Part shown: positions 4,486-10,000 of the stretch, in pieces
Layout of the letters: the number at the start of each line of letters is the position of its first letter
How positions within the stretch are numbered: position 1 is the stretch's first letter
Notes under the pieces: model-generated
Told to the model about the DNA's origin: nothing
Databases searched by the model: none
What the model saw: the letters and a program-made list of their open reading frames with translations, nothing else
Position numbers and translations under genes: made by a program
DNA from: Anaerolinea sp.
GTDB taxonomy: Bacteria > Chloroflexota > Anaerolineae > Anaerolineales > Anaerolineaceae
Length of the DNA: 10,000 nucleotides
Reading direction: 5' to 3'
Assembly: GCA_020216845.1 (NCBI GenBank)
Contig: JAIWNK010000059.1
Span: 1 to 10,000, forward strand

Positions 4486-6240
4486 TCATTGCGCAACCGC
4501 TGGCACCGCTTCGGGTTGGGAGGCCCCTCCGCTCTTGCTAATGCGCAGCATAGCCGCGATCGTTTCGACCACCATCAACACCGACAGCACAATCAGCACC
4601 ACCGAGACGTACGGCACCGGGTCAGAGGTCAGCTTGAAGCCATCTTTGAACCAGCCCGCACGCACCAAATTGATCAACGCCCAGTTGCTCATCACGAACA
4701 TCCAAACTGCCGGGATGAAGGTTGCCAGCCAAACCTTGCTCTTGCGATAGGCGCTGAACAGCCAAACGGTGATGCCAATCAATGCCAGGCCCGCCAACAA
4801 CTGATTGGAAGCGCCAAACGTATTCCAGAACACCTTCCAGGCCGGGATGGGATTGCCTTTGGCATCCAAGGCCGTGCGCATGACAAACAGAATCGGCACA
4901 CCCGCGGTCAAGGCGGTCGAGAAGAGCTTGCCAGGCAGCGTGCGCCAGCCCGTCAACTCCTCAATGATGTAACGGCCCAAGCGCGTGCAAACATCCAGCG
5001 TGTCATAGACGAAGGTTGTGAAAGCCATCAACCCAAACGAAATGCCAAACGCGGCCGGCACGCCCAACAGCGCCAGGAAGTTGCCAATGCCCGAAGCATA
5101 AATGAAGTTGGGCGACTTCGAAAGCAAGGCGCTATCTTTGGTCAAGATCATCACACAGGCCAACGCCACCACGGCGATGATGCCTTCCAGCAACATGGCG
5201 CCATAGCCAATGATCTTTGCGTCGCCCTCACGCTTGAGCTGCTTGGAGGTCGTCCCAGAACCCACCAGAGAATGGAAGCCTGAGCAAGCACCGCAGGCGA
5301 CGGTGATGAACAGCAACGGGAACATCGGGAAGAAGAATTGGGTTGCATCCGCCATCGGCTTGGTAAAGGCCGGGTATTGCACCTTGAAACCGCCAAACAA
5401 CACGCCAATGGCCGCCGTCAGAATGGCTGCATACATAAAGTAGCCGCCCAGGTGACCGCGCGGTTGCAAGAGCAACCACATCGGCAAGACCGACGCAATC
5501 AGACAATAAACCAAAATGATCACATCCCACACTTTAATCGCGGTTGAGCCATCCACACCCAAGGCAGCAGCCAGGTCAAACGGGATGTATTTGCCCACCC
5601 AAATGGCCACGCCAACCAACGGCAGGAAGATAATCGTTGCCCAGGTCAGGTTCAGCTTGGTATATTTGAGCAGCAAGCCCATCACCACCGGCAAAGCCAG
5701 ATAGAGCAGCGAAGAGGTTGCAATGGCACCACCACCAACCTTTTCGCCATTTTCAAGCGTGATGATGCCAACAAACGAGCTGGCCGTAATATCGGTGAAG
5801 GCCACGATCACATACACCAACGTGATCCAAATAAAGGCCATAAACAGCACCCACGCCCGTTTGGAGACATTGATCTTGACCACTTCCGTGATCGAGCGGG
5901 CCTTGTGCCGCACCGAGGCCACTAGGGCGCCCATATCATGCACGCCGCCGACAAAGATGGAGCCTAGCACAATCCAAATCAGCGCCGGCACCCAACCGAA
6001 CATAATCCCAGCCAGAATAGGGCCGGTGATGGGGCCTGCTGCTGCAATGGCAGAAAAATGCTGTCCGAGCAAGAACTTGGGCTCGGTCGGCACATAATCC
6101 ACGCCATCTTCCAACTCAACGGCCGGGGTCTTGCGGCTATTATCAAGCTTGAAGACCCGCGTGGCAAGGAACTTGCCATACGTGAGGTAGGCGACATAGA
6201 AAATCGCCACAACCCCAAGGACAACAAACAAAATATTCAT
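4486..6240 (-). CDS. cstA: Carbon starvation protein CstA (pyruvate/peptide transporter family)
   Basis: A 584-residue polytopic membrane protein with the CstA family signature at its N-terminus: DGVDYVPT (45-52), then GQHFSAIAAAGPITGPILAG (59-78), FGW and GGVHDMGA (98-105). Hydrophobic helices fill most of the rest. A conserved loop near the middle (ACGACSGFHSLVGSGTTSKQ, then LKREGDAKIIGYGAMLLEG) also fits the family. CstA-type proteins of enterobacteria import pyruvate and have been linked to peptide uptake. This copy is shorter than the roughly 700-residue E. coli protein but complete, with hydrophobic segments up to a short polar C-terminus. The ATG at 6240 has an AGGAGGACG ribosome binding site. 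The leader carries a terminator-like hairpin and two further hairpins, so expression is probably controlled after initiation as well as at the promoter. The sensor kinase is divergent from it. Confidence 0.95.
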   Translation of the reverse strand: MNILFVVLGVVAIFYVAYLTYGKFLATRVFKLDNSRKTPAVELEDGVDYVPTEPKFLLGQHFSAIAAAGPITGPILAGIMFGWVPALIWIVLGSIFVGGVHDMGALVASVRHKARSITEVVKINVSKRAWVLFMAFIWITLVYVIVAFTDITASSFVGIITLENGEKVGGGAIATSSLLYLALPVVMGLLLKYTKLNLTWATIIFLPLVGVAIWVGKYIPFDLAAALGVDGSTAIKVWDVIILVYCLIASVLPMWLLLQPRGHLGGYFMYAAILTAAIGVLFGGFKVQYPAFTKPMADATQFFFPMFPLLFITVACGACSGFHSLVGSGTTSKQLKREGDAKIIGYGAMLLEGIIAVVALACVMILTKDSALLSKSPNFIYASGIGNFLALLGVPAAFGISFGLMAFTTFVYDTLDVCTRLGRYIIEELTGWRTLPGKLFSTALTAGVPILFVMRTALDAKGNPIPAWKVFWNTFGASNQLLAGLALIGITVWLFSAYRKSKVWLATFIPAVWMFVMSNWALINLVRAGWFKDGFKLTSDPVPYVSVVLIVLSVLMVVETIAAMLRISKSGGASQPEAVPAVAQ

Positions 6241-6251
6241 TTCGTCCTCCT

Positions 6252-6266
6252 GGCACGCTGTGTGCC
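6252..6266 (-). promoter_or_regulatory. Hairpin next to the cstA ribosome binding site
   Basis: GGCAC (6252-6256) and GTGCC (6262-6266) form a 5-bp stem just before the AGGAGG of cstA. Its GTGTG segment (6260-6264, plus strand) can alternatively pair with CACAC (6283-6287) of the next hairpin, so the two structures are mutually exclusive and could tune access to the ribosome binding site. Confidence 0.4.
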
Positions 6267-6280
6267 CTTGTTAAAATAAT

Positions 6281-6298
6281 CCCACACGTTTTTGTGGG
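6281..6298 (-). promoter_or_regulatory. Second hairpin in the cstA leader
   Basis: CCCACA (6281-6286) and TGTGGG (6293-6298) form a perfect 6-bp stem with a 6-base loop. It lies between the U-tract of the terminator-like hairpin and the hairpin near the ribosome binding site, forming part of a compact run of three structures in the leader. Confidence 0.45.
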
Positions 6299-6303
6299 CA
6301 AGC

Positions 6304-6337
6304 AAAAAAAACACCTCTGCGTCCAAACGCAGCAGGT
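6304..6337 (-). terminator. Intrinsic-terminator-like hairpin in the cstA 5' leader (candidate attenuator)
   Basis: ACCT plus CTGCGT (6313-6322), loop ccaa, ACGCAG (6327-6332), a bulged c, and AGGT (6334-6337) form a 10-bp stem with one bulge. On the minus strand the stem is followed after one G by eight consecutive U (6304-6311). That is textbook intrinsic termination for minus-strand transcription, yet no minus-strand gene ends here. The neighbour on that side is the divergent kinase gene, so the element can only act on the leader of cstA. Confidence 0.7.
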
Positions 6338-6410
6338 CACGCACAATAAAAAATTTAAGAAAACGCCACAGAATTGGGATAAATCAATCCAGAAAAAAAA
6401 AGACACCTTC

Positions 6411-6416
6411 AGTATA
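6411..6416 (-). promoter_or_regulatory. Candidate -10 box of cstA
   Basis: TATACT on the minus strand would start a transcript at about 6404 and give a cstA leader of roughly 165 bases holding the terminator-like hairpin. No good -35 box lies 16-18 bases upstream, so an activator or another sigma factor may be needed. Other AT-rich boxes further upstream cannot be excluded. Confidence 0.4.
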
Positions 6417-6452
6417 GTAAGCTCAGCTTAGAGGAAAAGGCGAAAACGTCAT

Positions 6453-6470
6453 AAAAATCGCATGATTTTT
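6453..6470. promoter_or_regulatory. 18-bp inverted repeat between the divergent cstA and kinase promoters
   Basis: AAAAATC-GCAT-GATTTTT has perfect 7-bp arms around a 4-base centre. It lies between the candidate cstA -10 (6411-6416) and the kinase -10 (6536-6541), upstream of both, a natural position for a shared regulator site. Which protein binds it, if any, is unknown. Confidence 0.4.
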
Positions 6471-6535
6471 CTCAGGAAAACTGTGCCGCACCTATCAGAT
6501 TCGCAAACTTCCTTCATCCTTGCCACAAAATAGGG

Positions 6536-6541
6536 TATAGT
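6536..6541 (+). promoter_or_regulatory. Candidate -10 box giving a near-leaderless kinase transcript
   Basis: TATAGT ends 6 bases before the ATG at 6548, so transcription would begin at about the start codon. The best -35-like hexamer at 17-base spacing is the poor TTCATC (6513-6518). No Shine-Dalgarno sequence precedes the ATG, which agrees with a leaderless mRNA. Confidence 0.5.
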
Positions 6542-6547
6542 TAAGCC

Positions 6548-8332
6548 ATGCGCGCTTCAGCATCCAACTATCCTTACCTGGCCGATTGGTTGGTCATCTC
6601 CATGCGCTGGCTGGCATTGCTCAGCCTGCTGACGACGATCTCTGCGCGGGGCGTTTTGGATACGCAAACCCTGTTGCTGTTCTTTGTGCCGGCGTTGTGG
6701 AACGTCTTTGTCTCGGTGCTTGCCATGCTCAATCGGCGGCTGGTATGGCATCGTCCGCTCAACCTGATGGTAGACTGCGTCGTTGCCTTGCTGCTGTTCG
6801 TGCTCACCGGCGGCGTGAACGGCCCGGTTTACTGGGCAGGCATTTTGCCCCTCTTGACCGCCGCCATCTATTATGAACTTCGCGGCGGCTTGCTCATTGG
6901 CGTGCTACTCTGCCTGGCACAAGCCGGCTGGCTGTTTGCCCAGCAACAGCTAGACCTGGCCAACTGGCAACCCCTGGCCCTGTTGGGTGGCCTCAACCTT
7001 GGCGCTGGTTTGATTCTTGGCCTCACCGGTCACTTTGTCATCCGCCGACTGCGCAAAACCTACTTGAATGAAATGGGTATAAGGCGAGAAACAGAACAAC
7101 GCGCCAAACGCCAGGAACGCGAGCGCATTCAAGCCCTCTACCGCATGATTGAAATCCTCAGCGCCTCGCTGAACTATCAGGTTGTGTTGGATACTGCTCT
7201 CGACCTGAGTGCAACCTTGCTAGGCGAAAAACCGAGCACAACGCGATTGGTCTGTGCGGTGATGTTGTTTGCAGAGCACGACCTGCGCATGGAAGCCGGG
7301 CGGCGGCTTTCCCCCGCAGATGCCAAACGCACGTTTCCGGCGGAACAAGGCGCCCTGGCTGCTGCTTTAAAAGAAGGTAGCCCTCAACTGATTGAAAACC
7401 CGGCCCAAGACCCCGAGCTTGGACAGCTCTTTGCCATGCAAAGTTGCGCCAGCGCCTATTGTTTGCCGCTTGTGCGCGGCATGCAAGTTTATGGTGCAAT
7501 GGTTTATGCCCACCCAGAAGCCAATTATTTCAACGCCGAACGGCGTGAGATGCTGGAAATGGTCAGCCATCAGGCAGTCATTGCCATTCAAAACGCCCGC
7601 TTATACCAAGACCTGGAACGCGAAAAGAACCGAATCGTTGAAATCCAAGAAGAAGCGCGCAAGAAACTGGCGCGCGACCTGCACGATGGCCCCACCCAAT
7701 CCGTCTCCGCCATCGCCATGCGGCTGAACATTGTCCGCAAGATGCTGGAGCAACGCCCGGAAGAAGTACCTGAAGAATTAGCCCGCATCGAGGAATTTGC
7801 CCGTCGCACCACCCAGGAGATCCGGCACATGCTGTTCACCATGCGCCCGTTGGTGCTGGAAACCGAAGGTTTGGTTGCTGCCCTGAAGGTGATGGCCGAA
7901 AAAATGCGCGACACCTATCAGCAAAACGTTGTCATTGATGTCAACCCCGAGGCAATCGCTCCGTTGGATGTGACCAAACACACCGTGCTGTTTTACATTG
8001 CCGAAGAAGCGGTCAACAATGCCCGCAAACACGCCAAAGCCAGCGAGATTCGCGTCAGCATTCAGTTCGTGCCCAAGCAACCCGATTTCATCTTGTTGGA
8101 GATTGCTGATAACGGCGCCGGCTTTGATGTGCAGGCGATCAACAAAGCCTACGAGCGCCGCGGCAGCCTGGGCATGGTCAACCTGCGCGAGCGCACCGAA
8201 TTGGTCAACGGCTATTTGGATATCATTTCGGCCCCCGGCAAAGGCACGCGCGTGCGCGTCTTCGTTCCACTGACCGAAGAAGCCACAGACCGCCTGCAAC
8301 GCGGCCTGTTCAAACTCAACGGTCAGGCCTAA
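6548..8332 (+). CDS. NarL-type membrane sensor histidine kinase with GAF domain
   Basis: The 594-residue protein has an N-terminal membrane sensor of about five to six hydrophobic segments (residues 15-166) with almost no extracytoplasmic loop. A basic helical linker (about 166-204), a GAF domain (about 205-352) and a short coiled stretch follow. The HisKA_3 phosphoacceptor has ARDLHDGPTQ with H379, and the HATPase domain shows an N box AEEAVNNARKHA (N490/N491), a G1 box DNGAGFD (521-527), GSLGM (539-543) and GKGTRVRVFVPL. All residues needed for an active kinase of the NarX/DesK/LiaS type are present. No response regulator gene is adjacent, so its partner is encoded elsewhere. The gene diverges from cstA across a 307-base control region, making control of cstA a reasonable guess. 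A sensor buried in the membrane suggests a lipid-borne, membrane-state or small hydrophobic signal, and the GAF domain may sense a second, cytosolic ligand. Its stop overlaps that of the convergent sigma factor gene. Confidence 0.93.
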   Translation: MRASASNYPYLADWLVISMRWLALLSLLTTISARGVLDTQTLLLFFVPALWNVFVSVLAMLNRRLVWHRPLNLMVDCVVALLLFVLTGGVNGPVYWAGILPLLTAAIYYELRGGLLIGVLLCLAQAGWLFAQQQLDLANWQPLALLGGLNLGAGLILGLTGHFVIRRLRKTYLNEMGIRRETEQRAKRQERERIQALYRMIEILSASLNYQVVLDTALDLSATLLGEKPSTTRLVCAVMLFAEHDLRMEAGRRLSPADAKRTFPAEQGALAAALKEGSPQLIENPAQDPELGQLFAMQSCASAYCLPLVRGMQVYGAMVYAHPEANYFNAERREMLEMVSHQAVIAIQNARLYQDLEREKNRIVEIQEEARKKLARDLHDGPTQSVSAIAMRLNIVRKMLEQRPEEVPEELARIEEFARRTTQEIRHMLFTMRPLVLETEGLVAALKVMAEKMRDTYQQNVVIDVNPEAIAPLDVTKHTVLFYIAEEAVNNARKHAKASEIRVSIQFVPKQPDFILLEIADNGAGFDVQAINKAYERRGSLGMVNLRERTELVNGYLDIISAPGKGTRVRVFVPLTEEATDRLQRGLFKLNGQA

Positions 8333-9501
8333 AGATATTCCTTCAACTGCCGCGCCCGGCGCGGATGACGCAAACGCCGCAGCGCTTTGCCCTCAATCTG
8401 CCGAATGCGCTCGCGCGTCAGGCCAAACTTCTGCCCGACCTCTTCCAGGGTATAGGTGTGTCCATTTTCCAGCCCAAACCGCAGCCGCAAAATGCGCGCC
8501 TCGCGCGGCGGCAACGTATCCAACACTTCTTCCACTTTATCGCGCAGCAGCTTGGAGTAGGCACTTTGCACCGGCGTGGGCGTCAGCTGATCTTCGACAA
8601 ACATGCCCAGCTCCGAATCATCCTCATCCTCGTTGATCGGGCTTTCCAAAGAAAGCGGCAACCACGAGACGCTCATCATCCATTCGACCTTGCCCGGCGA
8701 CACGCTGAGCGACTCGGCCAGTTCTTCCGTCGTCGGCGCACGGCCCAACTTTTGCTCCAATTCGTGCGTCTGCCGATACAGTTGCCGGATGCGGTCTACC
8801 ATATGCACCGGCACGCGAATGGTGCGCCCCTGATCAGCAATTGAGCGCGAAATCGTTTGGCGGATCCACCAGGTGGCATATGTGGAAAAGCGAAAGCCAC
8901 GCTCATATTCATACTTTTCAACCGCCTTCATCAGGCCCAGGTTGCCTTCTTGAATCAAATCAAGGAACGGCACGCCGCGCCCCATGTAGCGCTTGGCAAT
9001 GCTGACCACCAGACGGGTATTGGCCTTGATCAAGTGCTCGCGCGCCTGCTGTCCCTCGTTTTCGCTTTGCTCCAACTCGGCCCGCCGGGCCGGGGTGAGA
9101 TGACCATTCAACCGGTCGAGGGTGCGCCGCGCCTGACGGCCTTTCTCGATCGCCTGTGCAAGCTGCACTTCTTCATCCAAAGAGAGCAACGGCACACGCG
9201 ACATCTCCTTGAGATACAAGCCAATCGTATCATCGGCACCCACGCTCTCAAAGCTACTCGTGGTTTCAACTTCCAAATCTATCGGCAGGTCATCCTCGTA
9301 GGACTCCCCTTCGTGATCCAAGATATCTACCCCACGCCGCCGCAGAGCCAGCAAAATGGCCTCAAACCGCTCCGCATCCTGACTGACATCCGGGTACACT
9401 TCCATCAGATCATCCGTTGTCAGGTAGCCCTGCACATCCGCCTTTTCAAGCAGCATGGTCAAAATTTCCGTATTCCGTTTGCGTCTACCTGGGTTTGCCA
9501 C
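8329..9501 (-). CDS. rpoD: Primary (group 1-type) RNA polymerase sigma factor, RpoD/SigA
   Basis: The 390-residue protein has the sigma-70 regions in order: a small region 1.1 (about 10-62), an acidic spacer, region 1.2 (about 90-121, IGLYLKEMSRVPLLS), region 2 (about 155-226, with LIQEGNLGL and the -10-reading RFSTYATWWIRQTI at 204-217), region 3 (about 235-310), and region 4 (about 320-375) with the -35-reading helix-turn-helix TLEEVGQKFGLTRERIRQIE (351-370). It ends in the typical LRHPRRARQLKEYL. It directs RNA polymerase to the TTGACA/TATAAT-type promoters found in this window. The start is GTG at 9501, with GGAGGAG 8 bases upstream. Such phyla often carry several RpoD paralogues, so this may be a primary factor or a very close group 2 copy. 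It lies 33 bases downstream of the YceD-family gene and is probably co-transcribed with it. Confidence 0.95.
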   Translation of the reverse strand: MANPGRRKRNTEILTMLLEKADVQGYLTTDDLMEVYPDVSQDAERFEAILLALRRRGVDILDHEGESYEDDLPIDLEVETTSSFESVGADDTIGLYLKEMSRVPLLSLDEEVQLAQAIEKGRQARRTLDRLNGHLTPARRAELEQSENEGQQAREHLIKANTRLVVSIAKRYMGRGVPFLDLIQEGNLGLMKAVEKYEYERGFRFSTYATWWIRQTISRSIADQGRTIRVPVHMVDRIRQLYRQTHELEQKLGRAPTTEELAESLSVSPGKVEWMMSVSWLPLSLESPINEDEDDSELGMFVEDQLTPTPVQSAYSKLLRDKVEEVLDTLPPREARILRLRFGLENGHTYTLEEVGQKFGLTRERIRQIEGKALRRLRHPRRARQLKEYL

Positions 9502-9534
9502 TGATTGTTCTCCTCCTGCAAAGACCCTGTCTGT

Positions 9535-10000
9535 TCATCCCGATGCAGCATCAGCGGCATGGTGTTCACAGGCAGCCACATTCAGATCGGCGCCACATTC
9601 CACACACAGGCCCCGACAATTCGGTTTGCAAAGCGGCTTGATTGGAATTTCAATCAATAAATACTCAATTGCCAAAGGCGCAAAATCAACATTGCCATCC
9701 TCCGGCACCATCAGGCCCGATTCGGTCACCTGATCGCGACGAAACGCAAAAAGCTCTTGGAACTGACTGTGCAAACGCTGCGGATAATCCGTCAAACAAC
9801 GCACACATTGCAGGGTCAACGTCGCCGAAAAATCCGCCTCGGCCAACAACCCTTGAACGGCGCGATTGAAGCGTACCACCCCGGCAAAATCTGTGAGGGG
9901 CAAATCTTCACTCAGGCGTAGGGTAGGGAACTCAAAATGAATGTCTCGCCAACTGCCAAGCGGTTGATTCAGCAGGAATCCAATATTCACCCGTAACGGA
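9535..10000 (-). CDS. YceD/DUF177 family protein (5' end probably beyond window)
   Basis: At least 151 residues of a YceD/DUF177 protein are visible. Family marks are QCVRC (C62 and C65 counted from the GTG at 9990) and the C-terminal PLCKPNCRGLCVECGADLN (C121, C125, C129, C132), a likely metal-binding Cys cluster. YceD is linked to 23S rRNA/ribosome assembly and is often encoded just before rpmF (ribosomal protein L32); the plant and bacterial homologues are thought to bind 23S rRNA. I doubt that the GTG at 9990 is the real start. No ribosome binding site precedes it, the frame stays open to the window edge (residues PLR directly before), and family members usually have extra N-terminal residues of this type. 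Here the next gene downstream is rpoD rather than rpmF, 33 bases away. The sequence ends in an Ala/His-rich tail. Confidence 0.88.
   Translation of the reverse strand, partial: PLRVNIGFLLNQPLGSWRDIHFEFPTLRLSEDLPLTDFAGVVRFNRAVQGLLAEADFSATLTLQCVRCLTDYPQRLHSQFQELFAFRRDQVTESGLMVPEDGNVDFAPLAIEYLLIEIPIKPLCKPNCRGLCVECGADLNVAACEHHAADAASG

Noticed and set aside
3654..4541. 295-codon open frame on the plus strand
   Set aside because: Antisense to the well-supported lyase gene; composition is Arg/Gln/His-rich and without any domain.
4198..5283. 361-codon open frame on the plus strand
   Set aside because: It lies antisense to the lyase and cstA genes, is rich in His, Gln and Arg as expected for the reverse complement of GC-rich membrane coding DNA, and has no recognisable domain.
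6143..6406. Cys-rich 87-codon frame on the minus strand running through the cstA leader, starting with a GTG close to the predicted transcript start
   Set aside because: No ribosome binding site fits in front of it, its poly-Phe and Cys codons come from the U-tract and hairpin arms, and it continues out of frame into cstA. It looks like a by-product of the RNA structures, although a leader peptide cannot be excluded fully.
6418..6430. TAAGC-TCA-GCTTA small hairpin near the cstA -10 as an additional terminator
   Set aside because: The stem is 5 bp with a 3-base loop, overlaps the region just upstream of the predicted start point, and the nearest U-tract is about 15 bases away.

Overview
The window looks like chromosomal DNA from a free-living bacterium, most likely a member of the Chloroflexota (Anaerolineae-like). 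I infer this from the character of the proteins: a short primary sigma factor with a small region 1.1, a cytosolic YceD/DUF177 protein beside it, a NarL-type sensor kinase with a membrane sensor and a GAF domain, and a 584-residue CstA. No rRNA, tRNA, CRISPR array, transposase or phage gene is visible.

Layout. Positions 2-1314 (+) hold two overlapping genes of unknown function: the end of a Pro/Ala-rich protein that runs off the left edge, then a five-helix membrane protein. Positions 1315-3491 form a visibly AT-richer block. It carries a 56-residue zinc-ribbon protein and a four-helix membrane protein on the plus strand, with their own extended -10 promoter. A convergent 147-residue orphan gene follows on the minus strand, with a near-consensus promoter and a perfect 16-bp inverted repeat over its start region. 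The block sits between two ordinary genes that would otherwise converge, which suggests an acquired segment.

Positions 3492-6240 (-) hold a CitE-like C-C lyase gene with its own consensus-type promoter and, upstream of it in transcription order, cstA (pyruvate/peptide uptake family). A strong hairpin separates the two. Positions 6241-6547 are a divergent control region. cstA has a leader that may exceed 160 nt and contains an intrinsic-terminator-like hairpin plus U-tract and two further hairpins. The opposite side has a promoter placed so that the kinase mRNA would be nearly leaderless, and an 18-bp inverted repeat lies between the two promoters.

Positions 6548-8332 (+) encode the sensor kinase. 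Its stop codon overlaps by 4 bases the stop of the convergent primary sigma factor gene (8329-9501, -), which is preceded at short distance by the YceD/DUF177 gene (9535 to the right edge, -), probably as one transcript.

How they may work together: the kinase is the only regulator beside cstA, and no response regulator lies next to it in the window. A kinase-cstA link would parallel the known control of CstA-family pyruvate transporters by BtsS/BtsR-type systems, but with a different kinase family. CitE-like enzymes act on acyl-CoA/2-oxoacid chemistry, so the cstA-lyase neighbourhood suits small organic acid use. These links are inference.
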